Shown in pieces: positions 9,837-17,141 of a stretch of DNA of 26,462 nt. The notes beneath the pieces were generated by a model. That model had not been told where the DNA came from. It ran no database searches and worked only from the letters and a program-made list of their open reading frames with translations. The position numbers and the translations under genes are program-made. How positions within the stretch are numbered: the stretch's first letter is position 1; every line of letters begins with the position of its first letter. Location of the stretch: contig JAEYYX010000087.1 of NCBI GenBank assembly GCA_023428245.1, positions 1 through 26,462 on the forward strand, given 5' to 3'. Source of the DNA: Pseudomonadota bacterium (lineage in GTDB: Bacteria; Myxococcota_A; Polyangia; Polyangiales; Polyangiaceae).

Positions 9837-11165
9837 TTATCCTGAGGAGCGGGAAGCCTGACTCTCGGGAGAATCGAGGAGGAGCGCAATGCGCGCCAGG
9901 GCGTCCAAGAGGTCCTTTTTTGTCGCCTCGTAGGTTCGAGGACCAATGAGTTCGGACTCTTTGGCCTTTTCGAGGAGCTGGAGCTCGCTCAGGAGGACGT
10001 TTCGAGCCTCCTCGGCCTGGACCTGTTCCTCCTCGCTCAGGACGCGTCCTAGGCTCTTGTCGGCGGAGCGCCGCTTGAGCCCGACGAGCCCTCCTAGAGC
10101 CACCAAGAGAGCCGCAAAGACCGCATACCAACGCTCGGGACCGGTCACGGGCAGACCGCCGAGCTCGATCGTGACGTCTCCGATCTCCGGGCCGGCTGTC
10201 CCGAGCGACTTTCGAGCGAAGAGCACCGGCGCGCCGGAGGGTCCGACGTCGGACCCTGTGAAGTCGAACCCAGGCACCATCATCGTCAGATTTTTTGTTT
10301 TCTCTGTAATGACGCGGAGGTCCGCAGTGTGAGGCAACGAGCCGATCCTGAAAACCTCGCGTTCCTCGTTCCGGCTCGGAATCTGGAAAGTTAGGGTCAG
10401 GTCCGTCTGGCCGGGACCGAATGTGCCCTCGAGATAGGCGCGCCTGCCCTCTTCATCGACTCGGAAACGCTGAGGTTCTTTGCTCGGGGTAAAGCCTGTG
10501 GCGCGCTCGGGAAGGACAATCGAGACGTCTTTCGGAACCCAGGCGGCCCGGCTCATGTTGAAGACGCGGTAGAGCACCTCGAAGTGAAATGCGCTCTCGC
10601 GGAGCTGCACGTAGATGATGTTCCGCATGCCCACGAAAGTGTCTTCGACGTTCGAGACACCGGGATAGACATGAACCTGAGCGCGGAGACCGCTTTTTTC
10701 CGGCATCCGGAAGGATTTGGTCTGAAAAACCGCGCCGAAATAGTCCGCTACGACTGCGTAGCTGGAGTGCAAACCTGTCTTCAGGTTCGGGAAGATGGCT
10801 CGGCCGTCCGGGCCACTCGTCGCTCGATGGATGGTTTCTTGTTTGCCTTCCGCGACCGTTTCGAAAGTCACCATAAGCGTGACGACGACGTCCATAACAG
10901 GCTGATCGAGCCCGTTGAGCGTCTCGACGATGAGAGTTCCGACAGGGGAATCATCCTCGAGAAGCTGGTCTTCGGGCGGAGGTGTCTGATGGAAACCAGT
11001 CGGGCCCGCGCTTGTGTGAGGATTTTGTAAGTGAGGGTTGGAAGGCGCAACCTGAGGGACTGAGCCCGAGGGCGCTGTCCCGTGAGGATCTTGGGCCAGG
11101 ACGGCGCCCGCGAGGGTCGTGAGCAGGAGACCTGCTGAGAGCGAGCGGAGGTATCGGTGCTTCAC
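9837..11165 (-). CDS. Secreted, C-terminally membrane-anchored protein of the ccm operon, unknown function
   Basis: I do not recognise a named family. The 442 residues start with a signal peptide (KHRYLRSLSAGLLLTTLAGAV, cut probably after ALA-24), followed by a Pro/His-rich linker (25-70). A carboxypeptidase-regulatory-like beta domain (about 75-165, with TSGPDGRAIFPNLKTG) and a second extracytoplasmic beta-rich region (170-340) follow. There is one transmembrane helix at 346-363 (WYAVFAALLVALGGLVGL), and then a cytoplasmic helical tail. The tail segment GPRTYEATKKDLLDALARI resembles the helical motif in the CcmI-like neighbour. The GTG start at 11165 overlaps the neighbour's stop by four bases (GTGA), so it is translationally coupled and probably serves cytochrome c maturation or heme delivery in the periplasm. 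Function is inference from context only. Confidence 0.85.
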   Translation of the reverse strand: MKHRYLRSLSAGLLLTTLAGAVLAQDPHGTAPSGSVPQVAPSNPHLQNPHTSAGPTGFHQTPPPEDQLLEDDSPVGTLIVETLNGLDQPVMDVVVTLMVTFETVAEGKQETIHRATSGPDGRAIFPNLKTGLHSSYAVVADYFGAVFQTKSFRMPEKSGLRAQVHVYPGVSNVEDTFVGMRNIIYVQLRESAFHFEVLYRVFNMSRAAWVPKDVSIVLPERATGFTPSKEPQRFRVDEEGRRAYLEGTFGPGQTDLTLTFQIPSRNEEREVFRIGSLPHTADLRVITEKTKNLTMMVPGFDFTGSDVGPSGAPVLFARKSLGTAGPEIGDVTIELGGLPVTGPERWYAVFAALLVALGGLVGLKRRSADKSLGRVLSEEEQVQAEEARNVLLSELQLLEKAKESELIGPRTYEATKKDLLDALARIALLLDSPESQASRSSG

Positions 11166-11806
11166 GAAGGTGTTCCTCCGGAATTTTCGGTCTTTTCGAG
11201 GGCTGGTTTCGCCTCGGAGGCGACTTTCTCAGCGGTTTCGTCCTTCTTCGCTTCGAGGACGCTCGGGTTCACTCGGGACTTGAGCGTGACCTCGGAGGAG
11301 TTCACCTGATCTGCCGGGCTGTCAGCGCCCACCATCTCGACGCTTCGAGGACGCTCTTCAGCTTTCACCGTAGCGTCTTTGGAGTTTTCTCCCTCGGAGG
11401 TCGCAGCACTTTCCTCGAGCCAAGCCAGAGCTTTTTCGCGCCCAAGAGCGAGGGACTCGTCAGCGAGAGCGATCGAAGCTTTGGCGCGGGTCCGGTAATC
11501 TTCGAGCGCCACGCGGTAGTCTTCCTCGGAGATCTTCCCGACTTCGCGCTCGTACTCAAGGTCCTTCAAAGCGCGCAAGATCGCGAGTTTCTGCTCTTCG
11601 GCCAAGGTTGGCATCGCAAAAGAGAGAGCCTCTTCGAAGCTCATCTTCTTGTTGTCGCGTCCGATCTCGAGGCTCGACCAGACGAAGAAGATCGCTACCA
11701 GGAGTGCGACCGCGGCGAGGAACAAGAAGACGGGAGGAGTCCCGAGAGTCGCCCGGATGATGACGATGGCCCCGAGCAGGAGGCCTGAAGTAACGAGAAC
11801 CCTCAT
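11162..11806 (-). CDS. CcmI/CycH-like membrane protein
   Basis: 214 residues. Two N-terminal transmembrane helices (about 4-19 and 25-44) are followed by the segment AILRALKDLEYEREVGKISE with EDY (75-97), which matches the helical motif after the membrane part of CcmI-type cytochrome c biogenesis proteins (L-K-[DE]-L-E-x-[DE]-x-x-x-G-K-[IL]-S-x-x-D-[YF]). The rest (120-214) is acidic, low complexity and probably disordered; the TPR apocytochrome-binding domain of full-length CcmI is absent. In System I maturation CcmI helps present apocytochrome to the CcmF/CcmH heme lyase. The ATG start overlaps the ccmF stop by four bases (ATGA) and its own TGA overlaps the next gene, so all three are one coupled operon. 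The assignment rests on the motif plus position next to ccmF. Confidence 0.72.
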   Translation of the reverse strand: MRVLVTSGLLLGAIVIIRATLGTPPVFLFLAAVALLVAIFFVWSSLEIGRDNKKMSFEEALSFAMPTLAEEQKLAILRALKDLEYEREVGKISEEDYRVALEDYRTRAKASIALADESLALGREKALAWLEESAATSEGENSKDATVKAEERPRSVEMVGADSPADQVNSSEVTLKSRVNPSVLEAKKDETAEKVASEAKPALEKTENSGGTPS

Positions 11807-14031
11807 CGCGAAATCGAGGTCCCTTCGGGGGCAAGTCGAGACAGGCTCACGCTCTTGGTCATGGGCGGTTGAGCCACGCTGATCGCCAGATAGAGAGACA
11901 GCAGGAGGCTCGCGGTGGCTCCTACCATGGCGCGGACATATGCCCAGCTCTTGACTTTTTCCTCACGAACATCGGGCCAAAGGGAGACCGACGTGCCCGC
12001 GATGAGCACCAAAAGACCAATCCAAATCCAGCCGACGAAGGGGTTCACGTGGATGGAGAAGGTGGCGCGGCGGGTCTTCGGGTCGGCCACGGCGAGCACC
12101 GTGTAGAGGTCGTCGCGGAAGCCACGCAAAATCCCGACCTCGCTCGTGGTTTGGGGAGGAGATTGGTAGATGAATTTGGCCGGGCTCAAGGTGCCCATCG
12201 GGCGCCCGTCCTTCTTCACCTCCAGGTCAGCGAACAGCATCCGGCGCCCCGCCACGCTGTTCTCTTCGGGACTACAGCCAGCGCCACCGGGACACATGCG
12301 CGTTCCGCGGTAGGTCAGCTCATAGTCGAACACCTGCATCGACTCGCCAGGGTTCAGGCTGACTTCTTCGGTGATCGACCAAGCGGTTCCGACGAAGCCG
12401 AGGAACATCCCCGTGATGCCGAGATGCACGATGTAACCGCCGTAACGACGACGGCTCTTTTGGACGAGGCGGAGCAGGGCGAGGAGAACTCCCTCGGGCT
12501 CGCCCTTCTTGACGGCCGAGGAGCGACGGGCCCGAACGCCCCTGTAGAACTCCTGGACGACAACAGCGATGTTGAAGGCAGCCAGAGCCACTGTCACGCC
12601 GGGATAGAAGGAGCTCAGCTTGCCGTAGATCTGAGCGGCAAAGCCGGGATCGACCGTCGCGCCTTCGACGATCGGCGGGAAACCCCACTTCGGGCCCAGG
12701 ATCGCGTGGAGCAAGATCGTCGCGAAGGTGACGCCGCCCGGGAAAGCAAACGCCCGTAGGAGCGAGTCAGAGCTCGATTTTCGCCAGCCGAAGAGGGGCG
12801 CCATGCCCATGAGCGCGAAAATGCCGAGCCCGATGGGCGCCATCCATTTGTTGTAGAAGGGCGGGCCGACGGTCACGGTCCGGTCAAGAAGCGCCTCGGA
12901 AATGAGCGGGAAGGTGGTCGCGACGAGGACAAAGGTCATGCCACCGAGCAAAGCCCAGTTGTTGATGACGAACATGGCCTCGCGGCTGAAGAGCGACTCG
13001 ATCTCAGCTTTGGCTCGGAGCAGCGGCAGGCGCCAAACAATGAGCCCCGCCGACACCGCGATCGCAAGGCCCATGAAGTAGACGAAGTAGGGGCCGATGT
13101 CGCTCTTGGCGAAGGAGTGGACGCTCGCGATGAGCCCGGAGCGGGTGAGGAACGTGCCGAAGATGGTGAGCACGAAGGTCAGGCAGATGAGCACCACGTT
13201 CCAGACTTTGAACATCCCACGCCGCTCTTGGATGATGGTCGAGTGGACGTAGGCGGCGGAGGTAAACCAGGGGAGACAGGCCGCGTTTTCGACCGGATCC
13301 CAAGCCCAAAAACCGCCCCAGCCGAGCTCTTCGTAAGCCCAAATCATCCCGAGCACGTTGCCGATGCTGAGGAATAAGAACGCCACGAGCATCCATTTGC
13401 GGACTGCGACGATCCACTCGCTCTCCAGGCGGCCGGTGATGAGCGCGGCCATGGCAAACCCGAAGGGAACAGCACAGCCGACGAACCCGAGATAGAGCAT
13501 CGGCGGATGGATGATCATCCAGTAGTTTTGGAGGAGCGGGTTCAGTCCCGTCCCGTCCATGGGCGCGCCTGCGATGTTCTGTTCGAAGGCGTTCGCCGCG
13601 AACATCATCAGAATGCAGAAAAACGCGATCACGCTCATCAGCGTCGCGATGACGATCGGCTGCAGTTCGAGGTATTTTCCGCGCATCCAGCGCACGCAGG
13701 CGGCCGTGTAACCGCCAAGCAAGAACGTCCACCAGAGCAGTGACCCGTCCTGCCCGCCCCACAGCGCGGTGAGCAGATAGGTATCCGTCATGCTCCGGTC
13801 GCTGTAGCGGGAGACGTAACGGATCCTAAAATCGTGACTCAAAAAGGCATAGGCGAGTAAGAGGACCGCGCACAAAATCAGCGTGCTCGTTCCGTAAGCT
13901 CCGAGCCGAGCCGCTTCGAGTCGCCGCGGTTCACCCGCCGTCGCGCGCACGGAGAGCGCGAAGGTGTACGCCGCGAGGACCAGAATGCTGAAAATGAGCA
14001 GGGTCCCAAAACCCGGAAGGGAGAGCCACAT
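11803..14031 (-). CDS. ccmF: Cytochrome c heme lyase subunit CcmF
   Basis: A polytopic inner-membrane protein that attaches heme to apocytochrome c in System I. With the ATG at 14031 it is 742 residues and begins directly with a transmembrane helix (LPGFGTLLIFSILVLAAYTF), as family members do; an upstream in-frame start at 14169 would add 46 polar, Arg-rich residues unlike any CcmF and was rejected. Key features are WGGQDGSLLWW (91-101), IHPPMLYLG with His175, the tryptophan-rich heme-handling WWD signature WGGFWAWDPVEN (238-249), and the conserved His263 (YVHST) and His305 (SVHSF). Later come NNWALLGGMTFV, and a large periplasmic region before the last helices (about 560-720). A clear Shine-Dalgarno is missing. 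It is the first gene of the coupled ccm operon; ccmA-E/G/H are not in the window. Confidence 0.95.
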   Translation of the reverse strand: MWLSLPGFGTLLIFSILVLAAYTFALSVRATAGEPRRLEAARLGAYGTSTLILCAVLLLAYAFLSHDFRIRYVSRYSDRSMTDTYLLTALWGGQDGSLLWWTFLLGGYTAACVRWMRGKYLELQPIVIATLMSVIAFFCILMMFAANAFEQNIAGAPMDGTGLNPLLQNYWMIIHPPMLYLGFVGCAVPFGFAMAALITGRLESEWIVAVRKWMLVAFLFLSIGNVLGMIWAYEELGWGGFWAWDPVENAACLPWFTSAAYVHSTIIQERRGMFKVWNVVLICLTFVLTIFGTFLTRSGLIASVHSFAKSDIGPYFVYFMGLAIAVSAGLIVWRLPLLRAKAEIESLFSREAMFVINNWALLGGMTFVLVATTFPLISEALLDRTVTVGPPFYNKWMAPIGLGIFALMGMAPLFGWRKSSSDSLLRAFAFPGGVTFATILLHAILGPKWGFPPIVEGATVDPGFAAQIYGKLSSFYPGVTVALAAFNIAVVVQEFYRGVRARRSSAVKKGEPEGVLLALLRLVQKSRRRYGGYIVHLGITGMFLGFVGTAWSITEEVSLNPGESMQVFDYELTYRGTRMCPGGAGCSPEENSVAGRRMLFADLEVKKDGRPMGTLSPAKFIYQSPPQTTSEVGILRGFRDDLYTVLAVADPKTRRATFSIHVNPFVGWIWIGLLVLIAGTSVSLWPDVREEKVKSWAYVRAMVGATASLLLSLYLAISVAQPPMTKSVSLSRLAPEGTSISR

Positions 14032-14433
14032 GGTGCCGAGACTGTACTCGCGCGGGGCGGCCAGGCCACCAGGCACACCTTCTCCCTCCCTTGGGGTGCA
14101 GGAGAGGACCGCCCGCGACACACGAAGAAAGCAGCCTCCCCTGGCGCCGAGGGCCTTCTCCGCACGCAAAGCAGGCCACTTTCTCGCTCTTTTGGCCCCG
14201 GTCCATCGACGTCCGCCTGAGCTCGAACGAGCCCTCGCCTCGGCCCAGCTCCGCCAGCTGCGCGCGCCACTCTGCTCGCCGCACTCGCCGCACCTTCCTC
14301 ACCAGAGGCCCCTCTGGCCCAGAAGAACCCGGGGCGCTCTCCTTTTTGGGCGCTCCTTCCTCACCGAAGGCTCGACAGCGCCCCAAATTCCCCGACCGAC
14401 CACCCCGCGCGGCTGCGCCGCGCCCCCGCGCCC
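14032..14433. other. Gene-free region between ccmF and the toxin-antitoxin pair
   Basis: 402 bp with no supportable gene. It is C-rich on the + strand and holds dispersed-repeat copy P (14191-14260) and two perfect hairpins: CCAGAGG-CC-CCTCTGG (14302-14317) and GCGCGGC-TGC-GCCGCGC (14407-14423). The second lies 11 bases beyond the toxin stop codon and could end that transcript, but there is no T-tract. The ccmF promoter should lie here; no convincing -35/-10 pair was found. Confidence 0.6.
14191..14260 (+). repeat. Dispersed intergenic repeat, copy P
   Basis: Starts TTTGGCCCCGGTCCATC, identical over 17 bases to the copy at 25391, and stays similar for about 65 bases (shared TCCGCCTGA, AGCC-TC and GCTCCGCC-GCTG blocks). 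It lies upstream of ccmF in non-coding DNA. Confidence 0.6.
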
Positions 14434-14730
14434 TCATGGATGGGGCGTCACCGACGCCAGTGTTATCTCATCCTTGCCAGGCCCGTAGTACCAGAAGACG
14501 CGATACGCTCCTGGTGTTTTGTTTTCGGCGTAGGCCTCAAACACGGTTTCGCCGGCGGGGCCACTCAGTGAGTCATACTTGTGCGTATTGAGGCCCGGGT
14601 GGCGTGGGTTGTTTGCCAGAAGCCTGATGCACTTGGAGACTGCTTTATAGCGTTTTTCAAGTGACGCATCGTTTTTGAGTGCATCAAGTTGTCCCTCGAA
14701 CTCTTCTGAGGGGATCAAGGTGAATGGCAT
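14434..14730 (-). CDS. Small RelE/ParE-like toxin (putative)
   Basis: 98 residues. An N-terminal helical part (EEFEGQLDALKNDASLEKRY) precedes a basic beta-sheet part ending YRVFWYYGPG and ITLASVTPHP, the strand pattern of the RelE/ParE superfamily (compact toxins that cleave mRNA at the ribosome or poison gyrase). The exact subfamily and target cannot be told. The ATG lies nine bases after the stop of the upstream antitoxin-like gene, the usual antitoxin-first order. Base composition is lower in GC than the neighbouring housekeeping genes, consistent with acquisition. The fold call rests on size, C-terminal motif and partner, so it is probable rather than certain. Confidence 0.72.
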   Translation of the reverse strand: MPFTLIPSEEFEGQLDALKNDASLEKRYKAVSKCIRLLANNPRHPGLNTHKYDSLSGPAGETVFEAYAENKTPGAYRVFWYYGPGKDEITLASVTPHP

Positions 14731-14739
14731 CGTCGCCGA

Positions 14740-15036
14740 TCATTGCTCGTCGTCGGGAAGTGATGAGAGGTCCAGCGGCTTTCGTGGCTTTGTCGGGTCG
14801 GGTGCGGCCAAACCACGTTGTACGGAAGCTAGCGCTTCTTTGTTCTGCCAGAGCCACAGTTCACGAGCAGGGACTTCCCCCATCGGCGTGAGAGTAATGG
14901 AACCGTCTTGATGGTAGACAGCTTTGTAACTCACCACGCCGTCGGCTTTGCCAATCGTGATGCGGCCACGGTCGTCAGGGGTGAGCCTCTTTTCCTGCGT
15001 GGTTGAGGGGTGTTTGGAATGCTGGGCAAGGTCCAT
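14740..15036 (-). CDS. Antitoxin-like partner of the RelE/ParE-like toxin
   Basis: 98 residues from the ATG at 15036. The N-terminal half, RLTPDDRGRITIGKA, then YKAVYHQDGSITLTPMGEVP, resembles short SpoVT/AbrB-type beta domains that bind operator DNA. The second half contains ELWLWQNKEALASVQRGLA, a motif frequent in small antitoxins of type II systems, and ends in a Pro/Lys-rich tail likely to be disordered until it wraps the toxin. An in-frame ATG at 15051 would add five residues, but it lies inside the predicted -10 element (CATAAT, 15055-15050), so the 15036 ATG is preferred. It would neutralise the 14434-14730 toxin and repress its own promoter. Assignment is from motif and context. Confidence 0.68.
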   Translation of the reverse strand: MDLAQHSKHPSTTQEKRLTPDDRGRITIGKADGVVSYKAVYHQDGSITLTPMGEVPARELWLWQNKEALASVQRGLAAPDPTKPRKPLDLSSLPDDEQ

Positions 15037-15038
15037 GG

Positions 15039-15077
15039 TGGGTATACCCATTATGGGCCCTATCGAGCGGCGTGCAA
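15039..15077 (-). promoter_or_regulatory. Toxin-antitoxin promoter with 12-bp palindromic operator
   Basis: On the minus strand a -35-like TTGCAC (15077-15072) is followed after 16 bp by a -10-like CATAAT (15055-15050). The predicted transcription start falls inside the perfect palindrome TGGGTATACCCA (15050-15039), and the chosen start codon follows two bases after it. This geometry fits autorepression by the antitoxin and a nearly leaderless mRNA. Prediction from sequence only. Confidence 0.5.
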
Positions 15078-15192
15078 CTCCCGAGTCTACGGAGCAAACA
15101 GACAGTCCTCAGACTGCGAGCGATAGGTTCGCCGTGGCTAGTGAGGGAACGAGAGACAAATTGATCTGATTGAGCCCTCTCTCTCCGGGGAC

Positions 15193-15963
15193 TCAACCAC
15201 AAAGACCAGTCTCGGCTCGGCACACTCCATCAACACAGGACCGCCCGTCCGGACACTCATCCTTCGGTCCGCACTCGGGCAAACAGCCCGTGTGCACCGT
15301 CAAACATTGATCGACAGGTCCACACTGGGCGCACTCCGTCGCAGCTACGAAGCCCTCCTCGCAGGGCTCGGAACAGCCGATTTTCGTGCACCCTGCGACG
15401 ACGCCGTCGTCGCACCCGCAGGTGTTGCAGCTATAAGGATCGGGGACTCTTGCGAAGCCACTCGGGTACGTGACTCCGTCGACCAAACAAGCCGCTTCGG
15501 TGCGCCGGACATCACAGGCTTCTTCACAGGCCCTCATTGTCGAGAATCTGTTCTCGTTCCCCTGACAGCCCCCATACACGGCGGGCTCACAACGACCCGT
15601 CTTGGCATTGTGAAAGTACACGGGGATTGCTGCCTCACAGGGACCCCCGTCGAAGGGAAGCTCGCAGACGGCTGGACCCCCGCCGAGTCCGCCCATGCCA
15701 CCTTCCCCGGCGCTCCCCGGTGAACCCGCTTCACCCCCCGAGCCAGCGCCTCCGGACCCGGCTCTTCCACCGGCCGCGGCTCCCCCCGAGCTCGTCTTGC
15801 CTCCGGACCCCTTACCTCCAGAACCAGGGTTTCCCCCTGTTTGGCTCTCGTCATCCAACTCCCCGTCCGACCCATTGCAGCCGAGGGGCGCCAGGCTCAC
15901 GGCGAGCGCGAGGCCCGCGCCGAGGCTCAACTGAACAACCAACTGCTTCCCTGCGAGTTTCAT
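15193..15963 (-). CDS. Lipoprotein with Kunitz (BPTI) domain and pacifastin-like cysteine module
   Basis: 256 residues from the ATG at 15963; an upstream in-frame start would put 41 polar residues before the signal peptide. The signal ends in the lipobox APLGC (Cys29). A Gly/Ser linker (about 42-97) follows. Residues 100-150 have the exact Kunitz spacing C-8-C-15-C-7-C-12-C-3-C (Cys100, 109, 125, 133, 146, 150) and the hallmark YFHNAKTGRC and YGGC. The P1 position after the second cysteine is Glu110 rather than Lys/Arg. Residues 179-197 (CNTCGCDDGVVAGCTKIGC) fit the pacifastin pattern C-N-x-C-x-C-x2-G-x4-C-T-x3-C, although the first cysteine (159) is further away than usual. A third Cys-rich stretch ends the protein. 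It is probably a surface protease inhibitor or binding protein; the target is unknown. Confidence 0.85.
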   Translation of the reverse strand: MKLAGKQLVVQLSLGAGLALAVSLAPLGCNGSDGELDDESQTGGNPGSGGKGSGGKTSSGGAAAGGRAGSGGAGSGGEAGSPGSAGEGGMGGLGGGPAVCELPFDGGPCEAAIPVYFHNAKTGRCEPAVYGGCQGNENRFSTMRACEEACDVRRTEAACLVDGVTYPSGFARVPDPYSCNTCGCDDGVVAGCTKIGCSEPCEEGFVAATECAQCGPVDQCLTVHTGCLPECGPKDECPDGRSCVDGVCRAETGLCG

Positions 15964-16311
15964 AGTACCGGGCTGCGAGCAGGTTTCGTGCCTTCGTGAG
16001 CGAACACAAGCGTCTTTGGAGCTTCGCGGACTTTCGCTCGTAGGCTGTTCCTCCCAGCTCATCGGGCGCGAGGCAAAGTGGCACAACCCTACGACAGGAG
16101 TGTCGCGTAGCTTTCAGCGGCGAGACGCCTATCGAAAAGCTCACACCGGCGGGTTCATCGGAAAAGATGCCTCTGTTTCGTCCTGCGTCAGGGAGGAACT
16201 GGCAGGCTCCAGCGAGGAAGAAGGAGCATTGCCTTGGACGCGGGATCCATCTCCCCATCGGACGCGACGGCGAAGCAGAGCGGCCAGCGGCATTCTCGAC
16301 TGACCGAAGGG
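15964..16311. other. Gene-free region between pyrH and the Kunitz lipoprotein gene
   Basis: 348 bp with no supportable gene on either strand. A hairpin CGACA-GGAG-TGTCG lies at 16092-16105, with CTA and TAG flanking it. At the left edge of pyrH, CTGACC-GAAG-GGTCAG (16300-16315) spans the pyrH stop codon; on the minus strand its loop reads CTTC and it may help end the pyrH transcript, without a T-tract. The promoter of the lipoprotein gene should be here, but none is clear. Confidence 0.5.
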
Positions 16312-17043
16312 TCAGGCTCCGACGGTCGTTCCGAGGTTCTCCCCGCGCAAAACGGCGCGGATGTTCCCGGGGGCCATCTGGAAGACGCGAATGGGCAGGC
16401 CGTTGTCGCGGCAAAGAGCGACAGCCGTCGCATCCATGACCTTGAGGCGGTCCGTCAGGAAGCGGTCGTAGCTCACCTGCGGCAGAAGAACGGCGTCTGA
16501 GTGTTGGACGGGGTCCTTGTCGAAGATGCCGGCGACTTTCGTAGCCTTGAACAAGGCATCAGCGCGGATCTCCATGGCGCGTAGGCTCGCGGCGGTGTCC
16601 GTCGAGAAGTAGGGATTGCCGGTGCCGGCGGCGAAAATCACAACATAGCCGCGGGCGAGGTGGCGCATAGCGCGGCGCCGAATGTAGGGCTCGGCGACGG
16701 AGCGGACCTCGATGGCGGTCATGACGCGGGTCGGGACCTCGCAGCGCTCGAGCGCGTCTTGCAGGGCGAGCGCGTTGATGACGGTGGCGAGCATGCCCAT
16801 GTAGTCGCTCTGGGCTCGGTCCATGCCTTGGCTCGCACCCTTGAGGCCGCGGAAAATATTACCGCCGCCGACCACGAGTCCGATTTCGACGCCGGTCTTG
16901 CGCACATCGGCGATCTCTTCTGCTGTGCTCCGGAGCGTCTCGGGTTCGATGCCGCTTCCCCCCGCGGCCAGGGCCTCCCCGCTCAACTTGAGCAATACGC
17001 GCTTGTACTTCAGTGTCTCTTTGCCCTGCGCCTCGGTGTCCAC
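16312..17043 (-). CDS. pyrH: Uridylate kinase (UMP kinase)
   Basis: Phosphorylates UMP to UDP in pyrimidine nucleotide synthesis, as a cytoplasmic homohexamer of the amino-acid-kinase fold. From the GTG at 17043 it is 243 residues, the normal family length, beginning nine residues before KYKRVLLKLSGEAL. Motifs are KLSGEAL (19-25), the glycine-rich GGGNIFRG (59-66), the UMP-binding GTGNPYFSTDTAA (140-152) and KVMDATAVAL (201-210). A longer frame from a GTG at 17136 would add 31 residues that do not belong to the family and would overlap the divergent foldase leader. Shine-Dalgarno signals are weak for both, so the start is moderately uncertain. Unlike many bacteria, tsf and frr are not adjacent. 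Confidence 0.95.
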   Translation of the reverse strand: MDTEAQGKETLKYKRVLLKLSGEALAAGGSGIEPETLRSTAEEIADVRKTGVEIGLVVGGGNIFRGLKGASQGMDRAQSDYMGMLATVINALALQDALERCEVPTRVMTAIEVRSVAEPYIRRRAMRHLARGYVVIFAAGTGNPYFSTDTAASLRAMEIRADALFKATKVAGIFDKDPVQHSDAVLLPQVSYDRFLTDRLKVMDATAVALCRDNGLPIRVFQMAPGNIRAVLRGENLGTTVGA

Positions 17044-17141
17044 GAGTGAGGGCCATAGCTTGGTGCGCCCAAGCCCGCAACGATTCAAGATGCTTACCCG
17101 GGCGAGACCGTCCCGCGCAGTTCGTGTATGACTCACCTCTC

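Noticed and set aside
11803..14169. Longer ccmF start at 14169
   Set aside because: It would add 46 polar, Arg/Gly-rich residues before the first transmembrane helix; CcmF proteins begin directly with that helix.
16312..17136. Longer pyrH start at 17136
   Set aside because: It adds 31 residues not seen in UMP kinases and overlaps the region needed for the divergent foldase promoter; the GTG at 17043 gives the family length.
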